Of a stretch of DNA of 64,000 nucleotides, positions 8,698-17,631 are shown piece by piece. A program made the translations under genes and the position numbers. The notes beneath the pieces were generated by a model, which saw nothing but the letters and a program-made list of their open reading frames with translations, was not told the DNA's origin and did not search any database. Within the stretch, counting starts at the first letter, position 1. Each line of letters opens with the position of its first letter. Source of the stretch: an uncultured Lachnospiraceae bacterium (lineage in GTDB: Bacteria; Bacillota; Clostridia; Lachnospirales; Lachnospiraceae); contig CAKRTC010000002.1 in NCBI GenBank assembly GCA_934402055.1, forward strand, positions 90,088 through 154,087, in the 5' to 3' direction.

Positions 8698-9779
8698 GCC
8701 GCAGCCTTTTTCATACGATTCATCAGTGCCTTGCCGATCTCGGCCTCATCATATCCCTCTGCCGCAATAAATTCTATGCCTTCCGCATCCATCTCTCTGA
8801 GAAGCTCGAAAAGCTTATGTGCCGTCTCAGCTTCATCCTCACGGCTTCCTGTTGATTTAATGCTCAGTTTATTCTTTATATCCGGATCAAGTCTCACAAG
8901 ATCACTTATACATTCATCCGAGCAAAGCAATGCTGTACATTTACCGGCAGCTGTTTTCTCCATGGCAAGTTTATATATGCCCTCAGCCTTTTTTACCGGA
9001 TCGTTGCCATCCACGAGTATCATTTCCGCCTTTGGCGCATAATGTCTGTACTTCATACCCGGAGCCTTTGGTCTTACGCCTTCGGCAAGCGGTCCCTTAA
9101 GTGCGGCATCCTCGCTTAAGCTTATGCCGAGAGTATCCTCTATCATCTCGGTAGTAACAGCCCCCGGTCTAAGGAGCTGAGGTATATCTCCGCTCACATC
9201 CAATATTGTGGACTCAAGTCCTATCTCACAGTCTCCGCCGTCGACTATTGCCTCAACTCTCCCTGAGAGATCCTCTATGCAGTGTGCAGCAGCAGTCGTA
9301 CTCGGTCTGCCCGAGATATTTGCACTAGGCGCCGCTATATAAGCTCCGGTGGCTGCTATCAAAGCCTTTGCAACCGGATGTACCGGATATCTTACCGCCA
9401 CCGTATCCAGCCCACCTGTAGTCTCATATGGGATAAGATCCGTCTTTTTGAACACCATAGTCAATGGACCGGGCCAGTACTTATCAGCCATCATTCGTGC
9501 CGCATCCGATATATCCGAAGCAACAGCATCAAGCTGTGAAATATCCGATATGTGCACGATAAGAGGATTGTCCGAAGGGCGTCCCTTTGCCTCGTATATT
9601 CGTCGCGAGGCCTCCTTAAGTCTTGCATCTCCTCCGAGTCCGTAGACCGTCTCTGTCGGAAATGCAACAAGGCCGCCGTTTCTGAGTATCTCGGCCGCCT
9701 CTGCTATCTTGGCCTGATCCGCCTCACTTATTTGTCCTGTTTTCTTGAAATCTTCAAGTACAAGAAGCTTAGTATCCAT
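8676..9779 (-). CDS. tsaC: Threonylcarbamoyl-AMP synthase, TsaC/Sua5 type
   Basis: Makes threonylcarbamoyl-AMP from threonine, bicarbonate and ATP for the t6A37 modification of tRNAs. The YrdC domain spans about 10-200 (GGLVAFPTETVYGLGGDA near 36-53, KGRPSDNPL and SANISG motifs), and a C-terminal Sua5 domain follows (about 225-365, after APGMKYRHYAP). I place the start at 9779, because that ATG follows GGGGTGA and begins one base after the upstream stop; a longer frame to 9821 would overlap the GH18 gene. The protein is then 367 residues. It sits in a likely operon with the GH18 gene and nth. Confidence 0.93.
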   Translation of the reverse strand: MDTKLLVLEDFKKTGQISEADQAKIAEAAEILRNGGLVAFPTETVYGLGGDARLKEASRRIYEAKGRPSDNPLIVHISDISQLDAVASDISDAARMMADKYWPGPLTMVFKKTDLIPYETTGGLDTVAVRYPVHPVAKALIAATGAYIAAPSANISGRPSTTAAAHCIEDLSGRVEAIVDGGDCEIGLESTILDVSGDIPQLLRPGAVTTEMIEDTLGISLSEDAALKGPLAEGVRPKAPGMKYRHYAPKAEMILVDGNDPVKKAEGIYKLAMEKTAAGKCTALLCSDECISDLVRLDPDIKNKLSIKSTGSREDEAETAHKLFELLREMDAEGIEFIAAEGYDEAEIGKALMNRMKKAAAWQIIHT

Positions 9780-9780
9780 A

Positions 9781-11490
9781 TCACCCCTGCGTGCGGTAAT
9801 CCAGCACGCTCCAAATATCACTCGTATCGTAGCCGAGTCGCCATAAGGCGATACCGCCTGCGTTATTTTCCCTTACAACATTCATCTTGGCCGCAAGCGA
9901 ATCCGCATCCTCAAGCCACAGCTGCTTTGTATTTCCTCCGGTAACAAGCTCAGCGTATTTCTGACCGCTCAGCTCATCAAACTCCACGGTCATGCCGCTG
10001 CTCTCGACATAAGCTGCCGCGGTCTTAAGTCCCATCGTCTCTGAGCTTGAGTTTCCGCCGCTGTCAGTGCTCCACAATCTTGTGTACAGCGGAAGAGCCG
10101 CTATTGTTCGCTCCGGTTCCACATCCTTGAAACATTCATCAAGACCGTAATCAACATATTGCAGTGAAGAGTTTGATCCGGGCTCTTTTGTATGCTCATC
10201 ATACAACATGACTACTACATAATCGGCAAATACGCCCTGCTCATCCATGCGATAAAAATCATTAAAATTGTACGGCACATAGTTGTCTACGGACAAGACT
10301 ATACCCGCCTTACGACACTCCACCGAAAGCTCTCTGAAGAACTGTGCATAGCTCTCACCTGCACTCGGACTTATCCCCTCAAAATCAAGATTAAAACCGT
10401 CATATCCGTAGCTTGCCGCATCCTGCATAAGTCTTGCTATGAAATCGCGTCTGTTTGCGGCGCTCTTGAAATAAGTTCCGGTATTGAAATCACTCACCGC
10501 TGCCGTCTGATTAAAGTTATCCACACATGCCCAGACCTTACATCCTGCGGCATGTGCCTTGGCAATATAATCCCGGCTTGAATAATTGATATAGCTTCCG
10601 TCGGCTCCGCTTATCTGTATCCATGTAGGCGATATCACATTGATATGGGATCTTGCATCGGCGATCATTCCATCAAGCTCGGCATTTGCTGCATTCCCGT
10701 ATATACCGTGCCATGCAAGTACCACCTTCTCGCCTAAGAGTGTATGCCTGACCTCGGGCTCGGCATAATTATCGGGCACGGTCTGTTCAACAGGCTCGGA
10801 CAGCTTCTTGGTACGCACAAAGCCCGAATAGCCTGTATCTGTCACCACACTGCACCAGGTATCATTGCGGTCTGTCACCTTTACCGTCTCTCCCTTATCA
10901 AGCTCGCAAAGCAGCGGTGATCTGACATCACGCTTTGTACGAAGCCGGGTCCTGCCCTTAAGGGAAGCCGTAAGCTCATTTGTTCCGCTTTTATCTATAA
11001 ATACACGCTTTGCAGCTTCATCCTCTCCGCAAAATGCATTGATCACTATATGCGAATATGCCGTAACCGTGTCCGCCTGAACGAAATATCTTCCGTCCCT
11101 TTCCAACAGCTCCAAAGCTCCGTCTCTCTCAGAACTCATATCTATATCCACAGTCTCATCCGGAAGCGTATAGCTTAACATCTCATCGGTATCGCTCCAG
11201 AAGAATCTCGAATTGAGCTTATCATGAACGTAATCTATCGGAAGATAAAGCTTACCTCCCGTATAGCAGGCCGTATCCGTAAAGTCCGCTTCATTATTGA
11301 GATACATCCTGACCTCATCACCGCTTACCTCAAGCCATTCCGCAAGCTCTTTTCGTTCGGCGGACGGCATATGTCCGGCTATAAAGCCTCTTCCGAAGCC
11401 TATCCATATAAGTCCCAGGAAAATGAGAAATAAGATAAACTTAAAAATGCCTCCGGATCTATTCTGTTTTCTTCGCCTTGAGTTTTTCAT
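9781..11490 (-). CDS. Membrane-anchored GH18-family cell-wall hydrolase with SH3-like domain
   Basis: From the chosen start the protein has 569 residues: a basic N-terminus, one transmembrane anchor (about 14-39), a copper-amine-oxidase-N-like/SH3-type region (about 50-235, with WCSVVTDTGYSGFVRT typical of SH3b) and a GH18 barrel (about 255-560). The catalytic motif reads DGFNLDFE at 364-371, matching DxxDxDxE with Glu371 as the acid. Relatives such as YvbX/YaaH act on peptidoglycan or N-acetylglucosamine polymers. I chose the Met at 11490, just before the basic anchor, although its ribosome binding site (GAGAAG, nine bases away) is modest; an upstream GGGAGG and a longer frame to 11559 exist. 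The stop lies one base before the tsaC start. Confidence 0.82.
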   Translation of the reverse strand: MKNSRRRKQNRSGGIFKFILFLIFLGLIWIGFGRGFIAGHMPSAERKELAEWLEVSGDEVRMYLNNEADFTDTACYTGGKLYLPIDYVHDKLNSRFFWSDTDEMLSYTLPDETVDIDMSSERDGALELLERDGRYFVQADTVTAYSHIVINAFCGEDEAAKRVFIDKSGTNELTASLKGRTRLRTKRDVRSPLLCELDKGETVKVTDRNDTWCSVVTDTGYSGFVRTKKLSEPVEQTVPDNYAEPEVRHTLLGEKVVLAWHGIYGNAANAELDGMIADARSHINVISPTWIQISGADGSYINYSSRDYIAKAHAAGCKVWACVDNFNQTAAVSDFNTGTYFKSAANRRDFIARLMQDAASYGYDGFNLDFEGISPSAGESYAQFFRELSVECRKAGIVLSVDNYVPYNFNDFYRMDEQGVFADYVVVMLYDEHTKEPGSNSSLQYVDYGLDECFKDVEPERTIAALPLYTRLWSTDSGGNSSSETMGLKTAAAYVESSGMTVEFDELSGQKYAELVTGGNTKQLWLEDADSLAAKMNVVRENNAGGIALWRLGYDTSDIWSVLDYRTQG

Positions 11491-11587
11491 AACAATAAAC
11501 TTCTCAGAACCTCCCAAGTTCCAAAGTGCTTCGCATCCCCTCGTTTCGGCTCTGAACAATCAAAATATTATACCATTTCAAATAAAT

Positions 11588-11658
11588 AAAAATCAACCTG
11601 ACGGCTTTCGCTGTATTTGGGCAGATAATCGTGATAAGACTCATTCAGGTTGATTTTT
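11588..11658. terminator. Perfect 14-bp inverted repeat with T-rich ends, possible bidirectional terminator
   Basis: Arms AAAAATCAACCTGA (11588-11601) and TCAGGTTGATTTTT (11645-11658) pair perfectly around a 43-base spacer. T-rich flanks occur in both directions. It stands between divergent genes, so it does not end any annotated gene; it may bound an unannotated RNA. Confidence 0.4.
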
Positions 11659-11934
11659 CTCTGTATTCAGTTGTCTTTTTGCAGTCGGCTCTGAAGCTTC
11701 GGAATATTTACCCTTTGTATCATCTCTTAAGAGCTCGGCTGACCGCTCGTATGATACCGTGACACATTACGATAATGATAAATATCAGAAATAGAATATG
11801 ATACTTGTTTGCCAAAGATGTTCAGGAGTTCCGATGGCGAATGCCTGATGTTAGATCCGTTACAAATAATGCGATGTTTTAAGAATAAGCCGTCTGCGAT
11901 ACACCGCATTTACATTATGCACAAAAAGCCGCAG

Positions 11935-11949
11935 GCTTTCAATTAAATA
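11935..11949 (-). terminator. Small minus-strand hairpin with T-tract
   Basis: AAAGCC-GCA-GGCTTT forms a six-base-pair stem; read on the minus strand it is followed by TTG and a T-rich start. No minus-strand gene precedes it before mecA, so it would stop an antisense or short leaderward transcript. Confidence 0.3.
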
Positions 11950-12045
11950 AGAATAAACAATCTATAAAAATTCTGTAAACTATAACCTACCTAATTGCTA
12001 TCCTTTAAGATTTGTTGTATTATTATTAGACTTATAAGGAGCGCT

Positions 12046-12798
12046 ATGAGAATAGAAAGAATCAATGAAAATTCCATAAGGTGTACTCTTACAAGCTTTG
12101 ACTTAAGTGTCCGCAACCTCAATCTGCGTGAGCTTGCTTACGGATCCGAAAAAGCAAGAAAACTTTTTGAAGAAATGATGAGCAAGGCCAGCAGCGAAGT
12201 TGGTTTTAATGCGGAGAATACCCCTATCATGATAGAGGCTATTCCGATGAGCAGTGATTCTATCCAGCTTATCATCTCCAAGGTTGCCAATCCCGACGAG
12301 CTCGACACTCGTTTCTCAAAGTTCACGCAGAACCCTGCCCTCAAAAAGGAAGCAGAGAACTGGATCAACAAGCTTGCTTCGGCATTGCTTGAGGGATCCG
12401 ACGGTTTTGCCGAGCAGCTGAAACAGCTTAATCAGGGTGCGGCAGATACTGCGCCTGCCGGAAGCGATGCTGAGCGAAGCGAGACCGAATCCGGTCCCGA
12501 TACCGTTACAGAACACAGAGCCTTCTCTTTCGATGAGCTTGATACAGTTATCAAGGCAGCCGAGACAGTACGCGGATGTAATGTCTGCAGTACGCTCTAC
12601 AAGAGCCCGATCGACGACCGTTATGTATTGCTCATCAACAATTCCGACATATCCAAGGAAGATTTCGCCAAGGCCTGCAATGTTTTTGCGGAATACGGAC
12701 GTATGATCAAGACGGTTCAGGATACCGCAGCTTATTATGCGGAGCATTATAAGTTCATTACCGGTCCGGAGGCCGTAGCCAAATTAGGACAACTTTAA
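12046..12798 (+). CDS. mecA: Adaptor protein MecA
   Basis: Adaptor that delivers substrates to the ClpC-ClpP protease. The N-terminal domain opens MRIERINENSIRCTLTSFDL, nearly the family consensus, and a C-terminal ClpC-binding domain spans about 165-250; a variable charged linker (about 130-165) joins them. Length 250 is typical. The start at 12046 follows AAGGAG by four bases; the frame extends upstream to 11995 but those residues do not fit the family. It is monocistronic or co-transcribed with the DUF1858 gene 67 bases downstream. Confidence 0.92.
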   Translation: MRIERINENSIRCTLTSFDLSVRNLNLRELAYGSEKARKLFEEMMSKASSEVGFNAENTPIMIEAIPMSSDSIQLIISKVANPDELDTRFSKFTQNPALKKEAENWINKLASALLEGSDGFAEQLKQLNQGAADTAPAGSDAERSETESGPDTVTEHRAFSFDELDTVIKAAETVRGCNVCSTLYKSPIDDRYVLLINNSDISKEDFAKACNVFAEYGRMIKTVQDTAAYYAEHYKFITGPEAVAKLGQL

Positions 12799-12865
12799 GA
12801 AAAAGTCTGACAGAGTACAAAGAGACATCAATATTTCAGTAAGCAATTAACGGAGGATATATATA

Positions 12866-13087
12866 ATGACTATCACTAAGGATATGCGCATCGGTGAGCT
12901 TCTCACACTTGATAATGCACAGTTCATCGCTGCTGCTCTTATGAATTCGGGCATGCACTGCCTCGGATGCCCTGCATCACAGATGGAGACACTTGAAGAG
13001 GCTTGTGCCGTACATGGCATCAGCTGCGATGTACTTGTTTCACAGCTTAACGAGATCTTGAGCGGTGAGGCTCCGGCAGAAGCCTGA
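12866..13087 (+). CDS. DUF1858 domain protein
   Basis: A 73-residue protein made entirely of a DUF1858 fold. It carries the conserved CLGCPAS segment (a CxxC pair near residues 32-35) and further Cys residues in EEACAVHGISC. Such proteins are proposed disulfide/redox or regulatory partners and are often seen near hybrid-cluster or NO-stress genes; none is here. A good ribosome binding site (GGAGGA) precedes the ATG, and a strong terminator follows, so it is probably the last gene of the mecA transcript. Confidence 0.85.
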   Translation: MTITKDMRIGELLTLDNAQFIAAALMNSGMHCLGCPASQMETLEEACAVHGISCDVLVSQLNEILSGEAPAEA

Positions 13088-13117
13088 TCTGTACAAAACT
13101 ATATAGCATAATAATAG

Positions 13118-13146
13118 AGCGGATGCCTTAGGCATCCGCTTTGTTG
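13118..13146 (+). terminator. Rho-independent terminator after the DUF1858 gene
   Basis: Ten-base-pair stem AGCGGATGCC/GGCATCCGCT with a three-base loop TTA, followed by TTGTTGTGT. Confidence 0.85.
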
Positions 13147-13159
13147 TGTAAAAAGAATT

Positions 13160-13258
13160 ATAGGACGCAATTTCCTATAGTCGTCTTCGCAGCTGCAAGC
13201 AGCTGCTTCTTCGACTGCAGTCCGGCTTTGAGAATGTGCCAAGGCACATTCTTTTTAA
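13160..13258. repeat. Composite structured intergenic repeat, left copy
   Basis: Three parts lie between the DUF1858 terminator and the M14-like gene. First is a partial dyad, ATAGGAcgcAATTTCCTAT (13160-13178). Second is a 57-base hairpin unit (13173-13229) also found at 20533-20589. Third is a stem-loop, AGAATGTGCC-AA-GGCACATTCT plus TTTT (13231-13255), which can act as a plus-strand terminator. The first and third parts recur in the same order, on the opposite strand, at 50322-50438. Confidence 0.75.
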
Positions 13259-13259
13259 T

Positions 13260-14192
13260 TCACTCCGTGCCGTATGCAATAAGCAGATCATATCTGCTGA
13301 CACCCAGTGCCGTAATCTCATATAAGATCACTGCTGCAAATTTTGCACGGAACTCGCAGCTTTGTGTTCCGTCTGCACTTTTCCAAGTTCCCAATAGTGC
13401 GCCTTCGTCCACCTTCTGACCTGCGCTTACTTCCGGAAACCAATACCCATCTGCCGGACACTCTTCATAGACTGCTTTCACAATTTCTGTCTGTCTGACA
13501 GCACAAAAATCATCTTTTATCATGTCTAGGTGTTTCATCAGTCTAAACACATCCTCACAGTCGGCATCTACCTCCTCAGAGTTCCATCGTCCGTTCCCTC
13601 CACGTTCCAGCAGCAAAGCCGGAATTCCTTTTTGTGCCGCCCAGCTATATAGGCCGTTCTGTGCCGTTGAGCGGACTCGTACCGGAACAGATAGTGCCTC
13701 TGCCGCTTTGCGAGTCTCATCTTTCAATTTTTCTCCGGCTCCGCAAGGGAAAAACACCAATGGCATCAATTCTTCGTTCCAGTCTCCACCGTGAATATCC
13801 AAGATAAAATCCGCCTCAGGGTAGAGAAAGCTTTCAATCGCCCATGCGATCCTTTGTGTTTCCGTTCCATCCGCTTTGCCCGGAAATTCCCTGTTAATAT
13901 TCCTCCCATCCGCCGGATTCAGTTGTTTTACCCCGGAAAAAAATCCATTTGGATTGACCAGCGGCAGCAGGATGACCTGCCCGCTGAATTCAGATCGTTC
14001 CAGAACATCAGCTAATTTTTGCAAGGCAAGAATACCTACATACTCACAACCATGTACTCCTGCGGTAATGACCAATGTTTTTCCCGGGCTTGATCCGCAT
14101 AAAACAATGGCTTCCAAAGCCTCACCGCCCGGAACAGGTATTTTTACTTGTTTCTTTTCACCGGGAATGAATGTAATTCCGCACAATATCAT
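13260..14192 (-). CDS. M14/succinylglutamate desuccinylase-aspartoacylase-like zinc hydrolase
   Basis: A 310-residue zinc-dependent amidohydrolase-type enzyme. The metal site is visible as HGCEY (His and Glu near 48-51) and DIHGGD (His near 134), with NPNGFF and the Arg-containing GRNINREFPG segment that usually contacts the substrate carboxylate. Family members release N-acyl groups or C-terminal residues from acyl-amino acids or small peptides. It starts two bases after the last ATPase gene of the NikABCDE-like operon, so its substrate is probably what the importer brings in. The exact reaction is not readable from the sequence. Confidence 0.8.
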   Translation of the reverse strand: MILCGITFIPGEKKQVKIPVPGGEALEAIVLCGSSPGKTLVITAGVHGCEYVGILALQKLADVLERSEFSGQVILLPLVNPNGFFSGVKQLNPADGRNINREFPGKADGTETQRIAWAIESFLYPEADFILDIHGGDWNEELMPLVFFPCGAGEKLKDETRKAAEALSVPVRVRSTAQNGLYSWAAQKGIPALLLERGGNGRWNSEEVDADCEDVFRLMKHLDMIKDDFCAVRQTEIVKAVYEECPADGYWFPEVSAGQKVDEGALLGTWKSADGTQSCEFRAKFAAVILYEITALGVSRYDLLIAYGTE

Positions 14193-14194
14193 TC

Positions 14195-14983
14195 CTATTC
14201 CTCCGTATCAAAGACTACTATCGATTCCAACAGCTTACGGGCATATGCGTCCTTTGTTTCTCCTATAAGCTCTACCGGCATATGCTCTGTCACCCTTCCC
14301 TGATACAGGAACAGTACATCATCACATAAATATGTCACTGAAGTCAAATCATGAGTAATAAAGATATATGTCAACCCCAGCTTGTCTTTCAAATCCCTCA
14401 ACAGATCCATGATCTGTACCTGCGTATGTGCATCCAATGATGAAATAGCTTCATCAAACAAAATTATCTCCGGCTTACAAGCCACTGCGCGGGCAATGCA
14501 GACACGCTGTAACTGTCCTCCCGAAAGCTCATGCGGAAATCGCTCTCCATACTCAGTCGGCAGTCCCACTAATTCCAACAAACGCTCCGATTCGGCTTTA
14601 CGATCGATTTTTTTACCCTCTCTGCGTTCCTGTACAGTCAGGCCTTCTCCGATAATATCCCGGATACGGAAACGGGGATTTGCCGATGTAGTATAATCCT
14701 GAAACACTATACTGAGCTTATTTTGCAGATTACGTCGTCCGCTACGTGAAGCATAAACAGGAATTCCATCCAGTATCGCTTCCCCGCTGTCCGGCTTAAG
14801 CAGCCCGCACAGCACACGTCCGATCGTAGATTTCCCCGAACCGCTTTCTCCGAGAATCCCCAGACAGCTTCCTTTTTTCACGCTGAGTGACACATCAAAC
14901 AGCACCTGCTGCCTGGTGTAACCAAAGATTTTGTCCTGCCTCTCACTCCTGAAGCTTACATTGATATTTTTGAGTTCAAGCAT
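14195..14983 (-). CDS. nikE: Nickel/peptide-type ABC importer ATPase, NikE/DppF-like
   Basis: Second ATPase of the importer, 262 residues. Walker A is GESGSGKST, the signature LSGGQLQRV, Walker B IILFDEAISSLD and the switch FITHDL; there is no C-terminal oligopeptide-transporter extension, which fits NikE rather than OppF. The start overlaps nikD by eight bases. Its role follows from strong operon context with the NikA- and NikB-like genes. Confidence 0.88.
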   Translation of the reverse strand: MLELKNINVSFRSERQDKIFGYTRQQVLFDVSLSVKKGSCLGILGESGSGKSTIGRVLCGLLKPDSGEAILDGIPVYASRSGRRNLQNKLSIVFQDYTTSANPRFRIRDIIGEGLTVQERREGKKIDRKAESERLLELVGLPTEYGERFPHELSGGQLQRVCIARAVACKPEIILFDEAISSLDAHTQVQIMDLLRDLKDKLGLTYIFITHDLTSVTYLCDDVLFLYQGRVTEHMPVELIGETKDAYARKLLESIVVFDTEE

Positions 14984-15809
14984 TGGAAGTCTCCTTTTTA
15001 CCGTTCAGAATATCGGTATAGCGACGCATGACATCAGCACGTTTTTCCACCAGCAATTTTGTATATGGATCTTGAGCATGATGCAGTATATGCTTGAAAT
15101 CGCCGCGGTCCGCTACAGCTCCGTGATTCAATACCACAATGCGGTCTGCCACACGTGAAACCGCATTCAAATCATGCGAAATAAAGATCATGGCGGTATT
15201 ATGTTCTTCCTTTATACGCATCAGCTCATTCAGGATCTCATACTGTGTAATAGCATCAATGGCGGTGGTCGGTTCATCTGCAATAAGCAGATCAGGTTTC
15301 ATAGCTGTAGCAATTCCGATCATGATTCGCTGAAGCATACCTCCCGAAAGCTGATGCGGATATTTTTCCAACACTTCATCCGGATTTCTGATTCGCATTT
15401 TTCGAAGCAGCTCCAATGAATGTACATGAATCTCTTCAGCAGTCCAGTTGTTATGCGCAGAGAAAGTCTCTGCGATCTGCCTTCCTATGCGGTAAAGCGG
15501 ATCAAAACAAGTCATTGGATTCTGAAGAATGATACCAATCTTTCCGCCTCTCAAGCGTCGAAGTTCCTCTGCAGTTTTTCCAAGCATTTCCTCTCCCTGA
15601 AATTTCACGCTGCCGGTGATCTCAAAATTATGATCCAACAACCCCATCGCCGCTTTCATTGACATGGATTTTCCGGAACCGCTCTCTCCGAGAACGCCTA
15701 GACACTCGCCCTGAGCGACTGCAAAGGATATGCCTCGCACCAACTCTGTTTTCATGTGCCTACTCCGCAGAGAAACATGCAGATCATTCAATTCAAATAC
15801 ATTGATCAT
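14976..15809 (-). CDS. nikD: Nickel/peptide-type ABC importer ATPase, NikD/DppD-like
   Basis: First ATPase of the importer, 277 residues. Walker A is GESGSGKSM with Met where Thr/Ser is usual at the last position, the signature is LSGGMLQRI, Walker B DLLIADEPTTAID and the switch FISHDL. It pairs with NikE to energise the NikB-NikC channel. Its start overlaps the nikC stop by four bases (ATGA), so translation is coupled. Confidence 0.88.
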   Translation of the reverse strand: MINVFELNDLHVSLRSRHMKTELVRGISFAVAQGECLGVLGESGSGKSMSMKAAMGLLDHNFEITGSVKFQGEEMLGKTAEELRRLRGGKIGIILQNPMTCFDPLYRIGRQIAETFSAHNNWTAEEIHVHSLELLRKMRIRNPDEVLEKYPHQLSGGMLQRIMIGIATAMKPDLLIADEPTTAIDAITQYEILNELMRIKEEHNTAMIFISHDLNAVSRVADRIVVLNHGAVADRGDFKHILHHAQDPYTKLLVEKRADVMRRYTDILNGKKETSNA

Positions 15810-16630
15810 TTCTGTACCTCCTTTGGATCGAGCACATCACGCATGGCATCGCCCATAAGATTAAACACACAAACCAGCACCACAATGGCAACACCCGGAG
15901 CAATCATCTGCACCGGACTTGATGTCATGACATTTTTAGCCTCATTAAGCATTGCTCCCCATTCCGGTGTCGGAGCCTGCACTCCAAGACCAAGAAAAGA
16001 CAGGGTGGAAATATTGATGATTGCCCAACCTACATCCAGTGAAGCAAGAACCACCAAATCCGAGGTAATGGATGGCAACAGATGTCTAAACAGTATAAAT
16101 CGCTCCGGCATTCCCACACATCGTGAAAATCGAACAAAATTACAATCACGGTACTGCATGACTCCTGTACGTATCATGCGCGCATACCATGCCCATTTAA
16201 TAAAGACATTTGCAATGATCACATTCTGGACGCTTACGCCTAACAACGCCACCACGGCGAATACCATTATCTGGCTTGGAAAGGACAGCATTACATCCAC
16301 CACACGCATAATAACTTCCTCTGTTATGCCCCTGAAATAGCCTGCCATAATACCAAGTATCGCACCCAGACTTATAGTCCCCAGCATAGTCAGCAGAGCA
16401 AGCCCAAGTGTCGGACGAATGCCATAGATCATACGTGAAAGTACACAACGTCCAAGCTGATCGGTTCCCAACGGGTATTGCAGACTGTAGGATGCAAATT
16501 TATTTAGTATATTTGTCTCATACGGATCGTTGGGAGCTATGACCGGTGCCATAATGCCGATAAGCCCAACCAGCAGCACAAACATCACTGTAAACACCGC
16601 CGTGCGGTTACAAAAAAATCGTTCTTTCAT
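15806..16630 (-). CDS. nikC: ABC importer permease, NikC/DppC-like
   Basis: Inner-membrane channel subunit of 274 residues with about six transmembrane segments, an N-terminal segment near 12-34, the extracytoplasmic PNDPYETNI/GTDQLGRCVLSRMIYG signature typical of DppC/NikC, and the EAA coupling loop (CVGMPERFILFRHLLPS near 163-179). It begins two bases after the nikB stop region and is coupled to nikD. Confidence 0.9.
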   Translation of the reverse strand: MKERFFCNRTAVFTVMFVLLVGLIGIMAPVIAPNDPYETNILNKFASYSLQYPLGTDQLGRCVLSRMIYGIRPTLGLALLTMLGTISLGAILGIMAGYFRGITEEVIMRVVDVMLSFPSQIMVFAVVALLGVSVQNVIIANVFIKWAWYARMIRTGVMQYRDCNFVRFSRCVGMPERFILFRHLLPSITSDLVVLASLDVGWAIINISTLSFLGLGVQAPTPEWGAMLNEAKNVMTSSPVQMIAPGVAIVVLVCVFNLMGDAMRDVLDPKEVQK

Positions 16631-16632
16631 CG

Positions 16633-17571
16633 TCAGTTCTCCTTACGCAGACGAGGATCCGAAACAGTCTGCAAGATATCAAACAGCAAATTGAACAGGA
16701 CGAACAATACGCCAATCAACAAAACATAGGTCTGAATGACAGGATAATCCCTGTTAAAGATGGAGCTGATGCAGAGTGTGCCAAGTCCCGGCCAAGAAAA
16801 TACATTCTCAACCACAATAGTCCCTGATATCAACTGTGGAATACTCATACCCATTGCAACGATACAGGTATGCATCGAGTTTTTCAGTATATGTTTTACC
16901 ATTATCGATTTCTGCGGCAATCCTCGTACATTAGCATAGAGCACATAGTCCTGTTTCATATTCTCCAGCATATTGTTACGGATAAGTCGGATATAAGTCG
17001 AAATATAACTCAGCGCCACTGTAAACGACGGCATGATAAGATGTCTCCATGTTCCATTGCCGTTGGTAGGCAGCAAATTCATTTTAACGCCCACTCCCCA
17101 CATAAGCAGCAATCCTACCCAGTAAGCAGGCATGGCCGTAGTCACAAAGACCAGCCCACGCATGATCTTATCGAACTTGCCATCCTTATAAACAGCACAA
17201 AGAAAACCGATAGGGATGCTCAACACCGCCACGATAACAAAAGAGGTTCCGGCCAATTGGAGAGTTGCCGGCAGACAGCGCAGCAATTCTCCGGCCACCG
17301 TACGTTTAGGATTAACATAGCTTATTCCAAAGTCTCCGTGCAGACAGCCTAAAACCCAGTTAAAATAACGGACAAAAAAAGGTTTGTTCAGGCCCAGCTG
17401 CTCTTCCATAGCAGCAATGATCTCATCCGTTATCACAGGAGTTTGCTGAACACGCAGTGCCACCTCTGCCGGATTGGACGGTATCAAATTGATAAAACAA
17501 AAGCAGACAAGCGAGATGGCAAGCAGCAAAGGAATTGCCATCAGCAATCTGCGTACAACATATCGTTTCAT
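16633..17571 (-). CDS. nikB: ABC importer permease, NikB/DppB-like
   Basis: Channel subunit of 312 residues from the chosen start. It has the classical N-terminal signal-anchor (MKRYVVRRLLMAIPLLL), six predicted membrane spans and the EAA-like loop NVRGLPQKSIMVKHILKN. The C-terminal segment VENVFSWPGLGTLCISSIF followed by NRDYPVIQ closely resembles NikB of Escherichia coli as I know it. Start 17571 is chosen because AAAGGA lies six to seven bases upstream; the frame extends to 17628 but with residues unlike the family. Confidence 0.9.
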   Translation of the reverse strand: MKRYVVRRLLMAIPLLLAISLVCFCFINLIPSNPAEVALRVQQTPVITDEIIAAMEEQLGLNKPFFVRYFNWVLGCLHGDFGISYVNPKRTVAGELLRCLPATLQLAGTSFVIVAVLSIPIGFLCAVYKDGKFDKIMRGLVFVTTAMPAYWVGLLLMWGVGVKMNLLPTNGNGTWRHLIMPSFTVALSYISTYIRLIRNNMLENMKQDYVLYANVRGLPQKSIMVKHILKNSMHTCIVAMGMSIPQLISGTIVVENVFSWPGLGTLCISSIFNRDYPVIQTYVLLIGVLFVLFNLLFDILQTVSDPRLRKEN

Positions 17572-17586
17572 GTACATTCCTTTCTT

Positions 17587-17624
17587 CAGGAAAAGCCACT
17601 CCTTATCCGAAGCGGCTTTTCCTG
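17587..17624 (-). promoter_or_regulatory. Intercistronic hairpin between nikA and nikB
   Basis: CAGGAAAAGCC (17587-17597) and GGCTTTTCCTG (17614-17624) pair perfectly over 11 base pairs around a 16-base loop, in the 60-base gap after the binding-protein gene. Such hairpins commonly stabilise the upstream message and lower read-through, giving more binding protein than permease; that role is inferred. Confidence 0.6.
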
Positions 17625-17631
17625 TCAATTC

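Larger units (their letters stand above)
11491..12045. other. Gene-free divergent region between the GH18 gene and mecA
   Basis: About 555 bases without a convincing coding frame. It should hold the promoters of the GH18 operon (leftward) and mecA (rightward). Two hairpins described separately (11588-11658 and 11935-11949) lie in it without an obvious gene to terminate, so a small RNA is possible. Confidence 0.5.
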
